From: Pseudomonas frederiksbergensis
GTDB lineage: Bacteria > Pseudomonadota > Gammaproteobacteria > Pseudomonadales > Pseudomonadaceae
DNA length: 64,000 nt
Direction: 5' to 3'
NCBI RefSeq assembly: GCF_001952935.1
Contig: NZ_CP018319.1
Location: 5,042,001 to 5,106,000 of the forward strand
A program made the position numbers and the translations under genes. Below the pieces are notes generated by a model. It saw nothing but the letters and a program-made list of their open reading frames with translations. It was not told the DNA's origin and searched no databases. Every line of letters begins with the position of its first letter. The stretch's first letter is position 1. Shown one piece after another: positions 1-8,574 of the stretch.

Positions 1-2208
1 GAACGGGATCAAGTGGGCCACGGCCTGCTTCATCACGCGGGCGGATTTCACCACCTGCGGCAGGAACATTTTGCCGGCGCCGAACAGGTCGCCGACGATG
101 TTCATGCCGGACATCAGCGGGCCTTCGATCACTTCGATCGGGCGGGCGAACGACTGACGGGATTCTTCGGTGTCTTCAACAATGTGCGTGGTGATGCCTT
201 TGACCAGCGCATGCTCCAGACGCTTGTTGACGTCCCAGCCGCGCCATTCCTCGGTCTCGGCTTCCTTGACGCTGCCGTCGCCCTTGTACTTGTCGGCAAT
301 GGCGAGGAGGGCGTCAGTGCCTTCCGGGGTGCGGTTGAGCACGACGTCTTCAACGGCGTCACGCAGTTCGGCCGGGATCTGGTCGTAGATCTCCAGCTGG
401 CCGGCGTTGACGATACCCATGGTCAGGCCGTTGCGGATCGCATACAGCAGGAACACCGAGTGAATCGCCTCGCGCACCGGGTTGTTGCCGCGGAACGAGA
501 ACGACACGTTGGACACACCACCGGAGGTCAGCGCGTACGGCAGTTCGTCACGGATGTAGGCACAGGCGTTGATGAAGTCCACAGCGTAGTTGTTGTGTTC
601 TTCTATGCCGGTGGCGATGGCGAAGATGTTCGGGTCGAAGATGATGTCTTCCGGCGGGAAGCCGACTTCGTTGACCAGAATGTCGTAGGAGCGTTTGCAG
701 ATTTCTTTCTTGCGCGCTTCGGTGTCGGCCTGGCCGGCTTCGTCGAAGGCCATCACGACGACGGCGGCACCGTAGCGTTTGCACAGTTTGGCGTGATGAA
801 TGAACTGCTCGACGCCTTCCTTCATGCTGATGGAGTTGACGATGCCCTTGCCCTGGATGCACTTGAGGCCGGCTTCGATCACTTCCCACTTGGAGGAGTC
901 GATCATGATCGGTACGCGGGAGATGTCCGGCTCACCGGCAATCAGATTGAGGAAGGTCACCATGGCCTTCTTCGAATCGAGCATCCCTTCGTCCATGTTG
1001 ATGTCGATCACCTGGGCGCCGGCTTCGACCTGTTGCAGGGCGACTTCCAGGGCTTCGGTGTAGTTGTCTTCACGGATCAGGCGGGCGAACTTGGCGGAAC
1101 CGGTGATGTTGGTCCGCTCGCCGACGTTGATGAACAACGAGTTGCGATCGATGGTGAACGGTTCCAGGCCCGACAGGCGGCAGGCCTTTGGGATGTCCGG
1201 AATTGCACGCGGCGCGTAACCGGCCACGGCGTTGGCGATGGCTTCGATGTGGCCCGGCGTGGTGCCGCAGCAGCCACCGACAATGTTGAGGAAGCCGCTT
1301 TGGGCGAATTCTTCGATGACTTTTGCGGTTTGCGCCGGCAGTTCGTCGTACTCGCCGAATTCGTTCGGCAGGCCGGCGTTCGGGTGCGCGGAAACGTGGG
1401 TGCTGGCCTTGTTCGACAGCTCTTCCAGGTAGGGGCGCAACTCGCTGGCGCCGAGAGCGCAGTTCAGGCCGACCGAGATCGGCTTGGCGTGGGCCACGGA
1501 GTTCCAGAACGCTTCGGTGGTCTGGCCGGAGAGCGTGCGGCCGGAGGCGTCGGTGATGGTGCCGGAGATCATGATCGGCAATTCGACGCCGAGTTCTTCG
1601 TACACACCTTGCACCGCGAAGATCGCCGCTTTGGCGTTCAGGGTGTCGAAAATGGTCTCGATCAGGATCAGGTCGGCGCCGCCTTCGATCAGGCCTTTGG
1701 TGGCCTCGGTGTAGTTTTCCACCAGTTCATCGAAGGTCACGTTGCGGTAGCCGGGGTTGTTCACGTCAGGCGACAGCGAGCAGGTGCGGCTGGTAGGGCC
1801 GAGCACGCCAGCCACGAAGCGTGGTTTGTCCGGGGTTTCCAGGGTTTTGGCGTCTGCGACCTTGCGCGCCAGACGCGCGCCTTCTACGTTTAGCTCGTAC
1901 GCCAGGCCCTGCATGCCGTAGTCGGCCTGGGATACTTGGGTGGCGTTGAAGGTGTTGGTTTCCAGAATGTCGGCGCCGGCATCCAGGTAGGCTTTCTCGA
2001 TGGCGCCAATCACGTCCGGGCGCGTCAGGATCAACAGGTCGTTGTTGCCCTTGACGTCGCTCGGCCAGTCGGCGAAGCGTTTGCCGCGGTAATCCTGCTC
2101 TTCGAGCTTGTAGCTCTGGATCATCGTGCCCATGCCGCCATCGAGAATCAGGATGCGCTCTTTGAGGGCGTGCTTGAGAGCTTGAAGGCGAACGCTGCGA
2201 TCGGACAT
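1..2208 (-). CDS. metH: Cobalamin-dependent methionine synthase (5' part)
   Basis: Methylates homocysteine with methyl-tetrahydrofolate through methylcobalamin. The minus strand is open from an ATG at 2208 to the window edge, so about 736 N-terminal codons of a roughly 1,230-codon gene are present. The start reads MSDRSVRLQALKHALKERIL, followed by the DGGMGTMIQ motif of the homocysteine-binding barrel. Next come the pterin-binding domain and, at the window edge, the helical cap of the cobalamin domain (GKMFLPQVVKSARVMKQAV). The C-terminal cobalamin and activation domains lie outside the window. The gene is divergent from cti. It is the main consumer of the cofactor made by the cob genes 3-10 kb away, but it shows no riboswitch in the 155 bases before its start. 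Confidence 0.96.
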   Translation of the reverse strand, partial: MSDRSVRLQALKHALKERILILDGGMGTMIQSYKLEEQDYRGKRFADWPSDVKGNNDLLILTRPDVIGAIEKAYLDAGADILETNTFNATQVSQADYGMQGLAYELNVEGARLARKVADAKTLETPDKPRFVAGVLGPTSRTCSLSPDVNNPGYRNVTFDELVENYTEATKGLIEGGADLILIETIFDTLNAKAAIFAVQGVYEELGVELPIMISGTITDASGRTLSGQTTEAFWNSVAHAKPISVGLNCALGASELRPYLEELSNKASTHVSAHPNAGLPNEFGEYDELPAQTAKVIEEFAQSGFLNIVGGCCGTTPGHIEAIANAVAGYAPRAIPDIPKACRLSGLEPFTIDRNSLFINVGERTNITGSAKFARLIREDNYTEALEVALQQVEAGAQVIDINMDEGMLDSKKAMVTFLNLIAGEPDISRVPIMIDSSKWEVIEAGLKCIQGKGIVNSISMKEGVEQFIHHAKLCKRYGAAVVVMAFDEAGQADTEARKKEICKRSYDILVNEVGFPPEDIIFDPNIFAIATGIEEHNNYAVDFINACAYIRDELPYALTSGGVSNVSFSFRGNNPVREAIHSVFLLYAIRNGLTMGIVNAGQLEIYDQIPAELRDAVEDVVLNRTPEGTDALLAIADKYKGDGSVKEAETEEWRGWDVNKRLEHALVKGITTHIVEDTEESRQSFARPIEVIEGPLMSGMNIVGDLFGAGKMFLPQVVKSARVMKQAVAHLIPF

Positions 2209-2363
2209 TTGGACTACTCGGTAAGGCCATGACGAAGGGGCGGAATAATAGCAAACCTGTGCGGTTTTAGAGCATGTCCCGGTTTTGCATGAATATCGCT
2301 CATGTTGGGGCGGGGTGCAGACCGGTAGAATCGCGGCGTTTTTTCATGATCGGGACCAGGGAT

Positions 2364-4658
2364 ATGTCTTATCGCGTCATCAGCATGGTTTTGCTGTTTT
2401 TAAGCTGGGGCGCTGCCGCGCAGGATCCGGCCATTTCCTCTGCTATTTCCTATAGCCGCGACATACAACCGATCTTCACCGAAAAGTGTGTGGCCTGCCA
2501 TGCCTGCTACGACTCCGCCTGTCAGCTCAATCTGGGCAGTGGCGAAGGGGTGGCTCGCGGTGCGACCAAGACCCTGGTCTACGACGGCGAACGCCGCCAG
2601 GCTGCCGCGCCGACCCGGCTGTTTTATGACGCCTTCGGTAAGCGCGCCTGGCAGCAAAAGGACTTCTATTCGGTGCTCGACGCTCAAGGCAGTCAGGCCG
2701 CGTTGATGGCGCGGATGCTTGAATTGGGCCACAAGACCCCGTTGCAACCCAATGCCAAGCTGCCGGAGGACATCGTCCTTGGCCTGAACCGGGAAAACAT
2801 GTGCGCCTTGCCGGCCGAGTTCGATAGCTATGCCAAATCACATCCCCAGGAAGGCATGCCACTGGCGGTGACGGGGCTGACCGATCAGCAATACCAGACA
2901 CTGCAACGCTGGCTGGCCTCCGGCGTGCCGATTGACGAGCAAGGTCTGGTGCCGAGCGCCAAGGAGGCGTTGCAGGTGGTGCTGTGGGAAAACCTGCTCA
3001 ACGCTCCGGGTGCACGGCAAAGCCTGGTGGGGCGGTGGTTGTTCGAGCATTGGTTTCTCGCTCACCTCTATTTCAAGGACGGCGAGCCAGGGCATTTCTT
3101 TCAGTGGGTACGTTCGCGCACGCCGACCGGCCAGCCCATTGATTTGATCAACACCCGTCGTCCCAATGACGATCCGGGCACTCAGGTCTATTACCGTTTA
3201 TGGCCGGTGCAAGGCGTGATCGTGCACAAGACTCACATCACCTATCCGCTCAGCGCCGCGAAGATGGCGCGGATCAAAAGTCTGTTCTACAGCGGCAACT
3301 GGCAGGTCAATGCGCTGCCGGGTTATGGGCCGGAACGACGGGCCAACCCGTTCACGACCTTTGAAGCGATCCCGGCTCAGGCGCGTTACCAGTTCATGCT
3401 CGATAACGCCGAATACTTTGTGCGCACCTTTATTCGTGGCCCGGTCTGCCGCGGCCAGATCGCCACCGACGTGATTCGCGACAACTTCTGGGCGCTGTTC
3501 CAGGCTCCGGAGCATGACCTCTATATCACTGACCCGAACTATCGCGGCCAAGCCACGCCGCTGCTGGCGATGCCGGGGCAGAACGATGACGTCGGCAGTG
3601 TCCTGAGCCTGTGGCGCGACTACCGTGACAAACGCAACGAATACGAGGCCCTGCGCCGAGACAGCTACGCCGACCTGCCAGCCCCGAGCTGGTCGACCCT
3701 GTGGGCCGGCAATGACAACGCGCTGCTGAGCATCTTCCGGCATTTCGATAGCGCCTCAGTGAACAAAGGCCTGATCGGCAACGTTCCGCAAACCATCTGG
3801 CTGTTCGATTACCCATTGCTGGAACGCACGTATTACCAGTTGGCAGTCAACTTCGATGTATTTGGCAACGTATCCCATCAGGCCCAGACCCGGCTTTACT
3901 TCGACTTGATTCGCAATGGTGCCGAGCAGAACTTTTTGCGTCTGATGCCGGCCGACTCACGGGACGGTTATCTCGACGATTGGTACCAGAACGGCGGAAA
4001 GCTCAAGTTGTGGCTGGATTACGAGTACATCGACAACGACAAACCCACGGCACTGACGCTGGACGAAAAGGATCCGAAACGCGATTTCGCCCTGAAATTG
4101 CTGGCCCGGTACGGCGAACTCAATGCCAACCCTGACCCGATTAACCGCTGCGATGGCGCTTACTGCTCGCGGCCAAACATCGATCTGGCATTGCAGAACG
4201 CCGAACAGGCCTTGAGCCGTCTGACTTCACGTCCGTCTGCGGGGCTGAAGGTCATCGATCAATTGCCAGAAGCCACGATGCTGCGCATCGAGACTCAAAG
4301 CGGCAAACGCGGGGTCTATAGCCTGCTGCGCAACCGGGCCCACAGCAACGTGGCGTTCCTGCTGGGGGAGTCGCGGCGCTATCAGCCGGGGCTCGATACG
4401 TTGACGATTTATCCAGGTGTACTCAGCAGCTACCCGAACTTCATGTTCAATATTCCGGCCGGCCAAGTGCCGGCTTTCGTTGATGCGATGGAAGCCGCGA
4501 AGGACGCTGCCAGTTTCGAGAAAATCGTCGAACGTTGGGGCATTCGCCGCAGCCATCCGCAGTTCTGGCGATATTTCCATGATCTGAGCCGCTATATCCA
4601 CGAGACCGACCCTGTGGAAGAGGGCGTGCTGGACATGAACCGGTACGAGAATCTCTGA
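2364..4658 (+). CDS. cti: Fatty acid cis-trans isomerase
   Basis: Periplasmic cytochrome-type enzyme that converts cis to trans unsaturated fatty acids in membrane phospholipids, a fast response to solvents and heat in Pseudomonas. The protein is 764 aa, normal for the family. Residues 1-20 form a signal peptide (MSYRVISMVLLFLSWGAAAQ). The haem c motif CVACH is at residues 42-46, within a Cys-rich stretch continuing CYDSACQLNL. I chose the ATG at 2364 because AGGGA lies just upstream and the signal peptide starts there; an in-frame extension to 2274 has no signal-peptide logic. It is a single gene, divergent from metH. Confidence 0.95.
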   Translation: MSYRVISMVLLFLSWGAAAQDPAISSAISYSRDIQPIFTEKCVACHACYDSACQLNLGSGEGVARGATKTLVYDGERRQAAAPTRLFYDAFGKRAWQQKDFYSVLDAQGSQAALMARMLELGHKTPLQPNAKLPEDIVLGLNRENMCALPAEFDSYAKSHPQEGMPLAVTGLTDQQYQTLQRWLASGVPIDEQGLVPSAKEALQVVLWENLLNAPGARQSLVGRWLFEHWFLAHLYFKDGEPGHFFQWVRSRTPTGQPIDLINTRRPNDDPGTQVYYRLWPVQGVIVHKTHITYPLSAAKMARIKSLFYSGNWQVNALPGYGPERRANPFTTFEAIPAQARYQFMLDNAEYFVRTFIRGPVCRGQIATDVIRDNFWALFQAPEHDLYITDPNYRGQATPLLAMPGQNDDVGSVLSLWRDYRDKRNEYEALRRDSYADLPAPSWSTLWAGNDNALLSIFRHFDSASVNKGLIGNVPQTIWLFDYPLLERTYYQLAVNFDVFGNVSHQAQTRLYFDLIRNGAEQNFLRLMPADSRDGYLDDWYQNGGKLKLWLDYEYIDNDKPTALTLDEKDPKRDFALKLLARYGELNANPDPINRCDGAYCSRPNIDLALQNAEQALSRLTSRPSAGLKVIDQLPEATMLRIETQSGKRGVYSLLRNRAHSNVAFLLGESRRYQPGLDTLTIYPGVLSSYPNFMFNIPAGQVPAFVDAMEAAKDAASFEKIVERWGIRRSHPQFWRYFHDLSRYIHETDPVEEGVLDMNRYENL

Positions 4659-4773
4659 TGCACGGGGTGCTTGCTCCCACATTTGATCATCTGTGCTTTC
4701 CCGACAAAAATACTAGGACTTTGTACGGCGCGTTGATTGGCGTAAACTGCGCCCAAGCCTGCGAGGAGTTTCC

Positions 4774-5358
4774 ATGACCGCTATTACCATTACCGACGCC
4801 GCCCACGATTATCTGGCTGATCTGCTCTCCAAGCAGAACACCCCAGGCATCGGCATCCGCGTCTTTATCACCCAGCCTGGCACCCAATACGCCGAAACCT
4901 GCATTGCATATTGCAAGCCGGGCGAAGAAAAACCCGAAGACACGGCGCTGGGGCTCAAAAGCTTCACCGCTTACATCGACTCGTTCAGCGAAGCGTTCCT
5001 GGACGATGCGGTTGTCGACTACGCCACCGATCGTATGGGCGGCCAGCTCACCATCAAGGCGCCAAACGCCAAAGTACCGATGGTCAACGCTGACAGCCCG
5101 ATCAACGAGCGTATCAACTATTACCTGCAAACCGAGATCAACCCGGGGCTGGCCAGCCACGGCGGTCAGGTCAGCCTGATCGATGTGGTCGAAGACGGCA
5201 TTGCCGTGCTCAAGTTCGGCGGCGGTTGCCAGGGCTGTGGCCAGGCAGACGTCACCCTTCGCGAAGGCATCGAGCGCACCTTGCTCGAGCGCATTCCCGA
5301 GCTCAAGGGCGTTCGTGACGTCACCGACCACACGCAGAAAGAAAACGCCTACTACTAA
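4774..5358 (+). CDS. nfuA: Fe-S biogenesis protein NfuA
   Basis: Scaffold/carrier that delivers 4Fe-4S clusters to apo-proteins under stress. The protein is 194 aa. It has an A-type-like N-terminal domain (about 1-95) that keeps only degenerate cysteines (C43, C47), and a C-terminal Nfu domain with the cluster ligands GGGCQGCGQ, C152 and C155. A GAGGAG-like ribosome site lies just before the ATG. It stands alone between cti and a REP pair that separates it from convergent cobM. Confidence 0.96.
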   Translation: MTAITITDAAHDYLADLLSKQNTPGIGIRVFITQPGTQYAETCIAYCKPGEEKPEDTALGLKSFTAYIDSFSEAFLDDAVVDYATDRMGGQLTIKAPNAKVPMVNADSPINERINYYLQTEINPGLASHGGQVSLIDVVEDGIAVLKFGGGCQGCGQADVTLREGIERTLLERIPELKGVRDVTDHTQKENAYY

Positions 5359-5393
5359 GTAAGGTGTTCGCTGCAGACATAAAAAAACAGCGC

Positions 5394-5525
5394 TGTGGCG
5401 AGGGAGCTTGCTCCCGCTCGATTGCGAAGCAATCGCAAAGCAGCTAATGCATTTTCCCGTGATGAATGCGTTGGCTGATGTTGGGACCGCTCTGCGGTCC
5501 AGCGGGAGCAAGCTCCCTCGCCACA
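5394..5525. repeat. REP doublet (inverted pair) between nfuA and cobM
   Basis: The outer arms TGTGGCGAGGGAGCTTGCTCCCGC (written here as TGTGGCGAGGGAGC plus TTGCTCCCGC) and the inverse arm at 5500-5525 are complementary over about 25 bases. A shorter inner hairpin lies at 5420-5440 (GATTGCGAAGCAATC). This is a typical pseudomonad paired REP placed between two convergent genes, where it could also end transcription from both sides. Confidence 0.85.
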
Positions 5526-5531
5526 AGTACT

Positions 5532-6278
5532 TCAGGGTCTGTAGAGATGCGCATGCCCCGCGCGATACAGCGACGATTCACTGAAGTGATCGCTACCCAA
5601 CACCCGACCCACCAGAATCAACGCCGTGCGCCGAAACCCCTTGGCTTCAACCTTCGCGGCAATGTCCGCCAACGTCCCCACCACCCAATCCTGATCCGGC
5701 CAGGTCGCCCGGTGAATCACCGCGATCGGGCAATCCGCGCCGTAATGCGGCAGCAATTCGGCCAGGATCTTCTCCAGATGATTGACCCCCAGATGAATCG
5801 CCATCGTCGCCCCGTGCTGCGCCAGGCTGCCAAGCTCTTCGCCAGCGGGCATCACGGTTTTGTCGGCATAACGGGTCAGGATCACGCTTTGCGATACGTC
5901 GGGTAACGTCAGTTCCGCACCCAACAGTGCCGCGCAGGCCGCCGTGGCCGTGACGCCGGGAATGATTTCAAACGGGATGTCGAGTTCGCGCAGGTAGCGG
6001 ATCTGCTCGCCAATTGCACCATAAAGACTCGGATCGCCGGAGTGCACCCTGGCCACGTCCTGGCCCTTGGCGTGGGCGGATTTGATCAGCTCGATGATCT
6101 GTTCCAGGTGCAGTTCGGCGCTGTTGACCACCTGTTCGGCGCAATGGCCTTCCAGCACGGCGGCGGGCACCAGGGAGCCGGCATAGATGATCACCGGGCA
6201 GCTGCGAATCAGCCGTTGGCCTTTGACGGTGATCAGTTCCGGGTCGCCGGGACCTGCGCCAATGAAGTAGACGGTCAT
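5532..6278 (-). CDS. cobM: Precorrin-4 C11-methyltransferase
   Basis: SAM-dependent methylation of precorrin-4 to precorrin-5 in aerobic cobalamin synthesis. The 248 aa protein has the tetrapyrrole methylase fold: MTVYFIGAGPGDPELITVKG at the N-terminus, HSGDPSLYGAIGEQ in the middle and PGVTATAACAALLG after it, all hallmarks of CobM/CbiF. It is the last gene of the cbtB-cbtA-cobE-cobM operon, 82 bases after cobE, and so is probably under the cobalamin riboswitch at 7825-8023. Confidence 0.94.
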   Translation of the reverse strand: MTVYFIGAGPGDPELITVKGQRLIRSCPVIIYAGSLVPAAVLEGHCAEQVVNSAELHLEQIIELIKSAHAKGQDVARVHSGDPSLYGAIGEQIRYLRELDIPFEIIPGVTATAACAALLGAELTLPDVSQSVILTRYADKTVMPAGEELGSLAQHGATMAIHLGVNHLEKILAELLPHYGADCPIAVIHRATWPDQDWVVGTLADIAAKVEAKGFRRTALILVGRVLGSDHFSESSLYRAGHAHLYRP

Positions 6279-6360
6279 CGTCGGTTCCTGTGAAAAAAGG
6301 GGCTGGGCAAGGCTTCAGATGAAGATTGCTCATGATCGAAGGCGGGGATTATCGAAGATT

Positions 6361-6774
6361 TCAGGCGGCGCCGGCCAATGCCAAGGTGGCCTGGGCGTAT
6401 TTTTGTCGTGAAATCAGCAATTTTGCCGGGGCCTGGGCCAGGTGTTCAGCCAGAGCCAGGGCGGCACTTTCCGCTACGCCGTAGCAGCCGGTGCGTTCGA
6501 ACGCGATGTCGGAGCGGTGGCTGAGTTGCGGTTGATAGACAGCCAATTGTTCGCAGCTGAAATACTGCAACGGCAACGCAAGCTGTTCGGCCAATTCGAT
6601 CAAGCCAGGTTCTTCGCGCTTCAGGTCGATGCTGGCCAGGGCCTTGATCTGGTGAAGTTCGATCTTATGAGCCTGCAATGCCTGATCGAGCAGCGCCCGC
6701 AGCGTGCTGACGGGGCAGCCGCGCTGGCAGCCCAGGCCGACCACTAAAGTCGGCGCTGTGCTGATCTCACTCAT
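6361..6774 (-). CDS. cobE: CobE / CbiG C-terminal-domain protein
   Basis: A small protein (137 aa) of the CobE/CbiG-C family, needed in the aerobic B12 pathway around precorrin-4/5, with an exact role that is not firmly settled. The N-terminus has VVGLGCQRGCPVSTL, typical of the family. It continues with SIDLKREEPGLIELA and the C-terminal signature GCYGVAESAALALA. The start at 6774 overlaps the cbtA stop by four bases (ATGA), so translation is probably coupled. A longer in-frame extension to 7044 only covers the end of cbtA and was not used. Confidence 0.9.
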   Translation of the reverse strand: MSEISTAPTLVVGLGCQRGCPVSTLRALLDQALQAHKIELHQIKALASIDLKREEPGLIELAEQLALPLQYFSCEQLAVYQPQLSHRSDIAFERTGCYGVAESAALALAEHLAQAPAKLLISRQKYAQATLALAGAA

Positions 6775-7478
6775 GCGTGGTACTGACCATCGCTTTTGCG
6801 GCGGAACAACCAGGCACTGATCAGGCCCAGGGCCAGCCAGAATGCCACGTTGGTCAGCTGCGAAGCGATTTTGAACTGAGCTTCCAGGGCTTGCGGAGCC
6901 AGCATCGAGTGAACTTCCGGTTGTGGTGCGCCGATCACGTGAGGCACGGCCAGGATTGCCACGCCGAGCACTTTCATCAGCCAGTGACGGCTGAACACGA
7001 TCAATGCGATGCCGACTGCGGTGGAGGCAGCCGTGCTGATCCACCAGATTTGCCGTTGCGCCAAATCAGCGGCGGCAGTGCCAGGCAGCTCAGGCGGCAG
7101 ACCGAGGGTCGGTGCCAGTACGAACGTCGCATAACCGGCCAGGCCCCAAAGCAGGCCCTGGGAGGTTTTGGTCGGTGCGCGCAAGGTGTAGAGACCGGCC
7201 AGCATCAGGGCGAAACCGACCGCTATCACCAGGTTGCCGCCGGTGGTGGACAGCACGCGCTGCCAGCCGTCTGCCGGTTCCCAGGCCTCGGCATCGTGGG
7301 TGTGAGCGGCGACAGCACCTGCGGCGTGTTCGTGAACTTCAACCGCGGCGGGCTCGGATTTTTCGTAAGTCTCGGCCTGCAAAATCAACGGTGCCACCCA
7401 GAAGCTTTGCAGCAGGGTCAGCAACAGGGCGGCCAGCAGCCCGGTGAACCCTGCGGTTTGCGCAATACGCTTGATCAT
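6771..7478 (-). CDS. cbtA: Cobalt transporter subunit CbtA
   Basis: Predicted inner-membrane cobalt uptake protein of 235 aa. It starts MIKRIAQTAGFTGLLAALLL, the first of about five or six membrane segments. A His-rich loop at about residues 50-65 (VHEHAAGAVAAHTHDAE) could bind metal. The family occurs almost only with CbtB and under B12 riboswitches, and both hold here. I chose the ATG at 7478 over the upstream in-frame codon at 7604 because it leaves an 11-base gap to cbtB and matches the usual N-terminus. Confidence 0.92.
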   Translation of the reverse strand: MIKRIAQTAGFTGLLAALLLTLLQSFWVAPLILQAETYEKSEPAAVEVHEHAAGAVAAHTHDAEAWEPADGWQRVLSTTGGNLVIAVGFALMLAGLYTLRAPTKTSQGLLWGLAGYATFVLAPTLGLPPELPGTAAADLAQRQIWWISTAASTAVGIALIVFSRHWLMKVLGVAILAVPHVIGAPQPEVHSMLAPQALEAQFKIASQLTNVAFWLALGLISAWLFRRKSDGQYHA

Positions 7479-7489
7479 GTCAGCTGGTC

Positions 7490-7693
7490 TCAATGGCACG
7501 GAAATGCAGAGCTGTGGCGGGTATCGTGCGCGGCATTGTGCACCGCTTCGATGTGCGAGAAACCGGCGAAATACACAAGGCTGGCACCCAGGATCGACGC
7601 GCATACGGCGGCGGTCAGGCGTTGGGTCAGGGTATGGGTGGTGCTGGCGGTGCTCTTATCGGTGTTGCTGCCGGTGCTGCTGATGATCGACAT
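7490..7693 (-). CDS. cbtB: Cobalt transporter subunit CbtB
   Basis: Small membrane protein of 67 aa with one helix (AAVCASILGASLVYFAGF) and a short tail ending HDTRHSSAFPCH. The His/Cys end is the family hallmark and a likely metal contact. It is the first gene of the minus-strand cobalamin operon. A clear ribosome site AGAGGGAAG lies eight bases before the ATG at 7693, which rules out the longer in-frame start at 7786. Confidence 0.92.
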   Translation of the reverse strand: MSIISSTGSNTDKSTASTTHTLTQRLTAAVCASILGASLVYFAGFSHIEAVHNAAHDTRHSSAFPCH

Positions 7694-7824
7694 GGCGCTT
7701 CCCTCTGGTCTGTCAGCGGGTGATATAGAGCGCATGGAAGACCCCTGCGAGACGGGCACGCAGAGGTTCAAACAGCGCCCGCCCACCGCGGGTTTGTTAT
7801 TCAGTGATCGTAATGGTCACTTTG

Positions 7825-8023
7825 TGTTGCGGGCCGGTCTCCGGGCTCACGAGGGGCACTGGCTTTCGCCTTGACCTGCAAGCATCACCTTCCCATGCCG
7901 AACTGCTGGCACAGTGGATCTGACGCTTCGCTCGCTTACCGTTGCGGGGGCAGCACCGGACTGACATGACTTTAGAGTAAAGCACATGATTCACCGGTTT
8001 CCCGTTTCACCCTGTGAAGGGCA
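7825..8023 (-). promoter_or_regulatory. Cobalamin riboswitch upstream of cbtB
   Basis: Read on the minus strand, the element shows the expected blocks in order: CGGGAAACCGGTG, then CAGTCCGGTGCTGCCC followed by CCGCAACGGTAA, then AAGCCAGTGCC, and the B12 box GAGCCCGGAGACCGGCCC. A GC-rich hairpin (CCCGC/GCGGG region near 7780-7795) follows between the aptamer and cbtB and could be the expression platform. Cobalamin binding should lower expression of the cobalt transporter and the cobE-cobM genes behind it. Confidence 0.93.
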
Positions 8024-8094
8024 CCCGTAACAAGGCGTGTAGGAGAGCATGGGCGGGGGTTGGGCGTCAATTGGCAAGGGTTCTCGTTTGAGTT

Positions 8095-8205
8095 GATCGT
8101 TCCCACGCTCTGCGTGGGAATGCAGCCCGGGACGCTCCGCGTCCCTTTCACAGCCGAACGCGGAGCGTCCGTTGAGGCATTCCCACGCAGAGCGTGGGAA
8201 CGATC
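8095..8205. repeat. Palindromic GATCGTTCCCACGC element, copy 1
   Basis: A ~110 bp element bounded by GATCGTTCCCACGC and its inverse GCGTGGGAACGATC, with inner arms GGACGCTCCGCGTCC and CGGAGCGTCC. It sits between the two divergent cobalamin riboswitches. Three further copies in the window (13522, 27398, 36929) share the ends. Copies 1 and 3 have the centre in one orientation, and copies 2 and 4 in the other. Confidence 0.85.
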
Positions 8206-8269
8206 ATCAAAGGGGGCACCACAGAATTCAGGTCAACATTGACCCGCCCCCACACGATGCGTAGCCTTG

Positions 8270-8465
8270 CGCTTTCGAGGTTCTTCGGCGTCTGCCGAAG
8301 CTAAGAAGGGAACGCGGTCGATGCCGCGGCTGCCCCCGCAACTGTGAACGGTGCTGTTCGCTGCCACGCCACTGCAAACCCTGTGCAACGGGTTCGCGGG
8401 AAGGCGCAGCGAATGCCAGGCCCACAAGCCGGCACACCGTCAGCCAGGAGACCTGCCTCGACACA
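8270..8465 (+). promoter_or_regulatory. Cobalamin riboswitch upstream of cobW
   Basis: The blocks on the plus strand are AAGGGAACGCGGT, then GCGGCTGCCCCCGCAACTGT, then GCCACTG, GCGGGAAGGCG, and the B12 box GTCAGCCAGGAGACCTGCC. Between it and cobW, the hairpin ATGCCC/GGGCAT at 8546-8571 would hide the AAAGGG ribosome site of cobW, which suggests control at translation. It is the divergent partner of the riboswitch at 7825-8023. Confidence 0.95.
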
Positions 8466-8574
8466 GATTCTCACTACAACCGGGCGGGGTGATCCGGTGG
8501 CGAACTCTTCCGCGCGCGCATCCGCCGCTGCGATTGTCGTCCCGTATGCCCGCCACCTTGCCAAAGGGCATCCG

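Noticed and set aside
13..1893. Long 626-codon plus-strand ORF
   Set aside because: It is the antisense shadow of metH, whose own frame on the minus strand encodes all expected motifs; the plus-strand translation is rich in His, Asp, Val and Gly, as is typical of GC-rich shadows.
8344..8574. In-frame upstream extension of cobW
   Set aside because: It overlaps the B12 aptamer and box; the conserved CobW start is MKTLAKLPVTIVTGFLGSGK at 8575.
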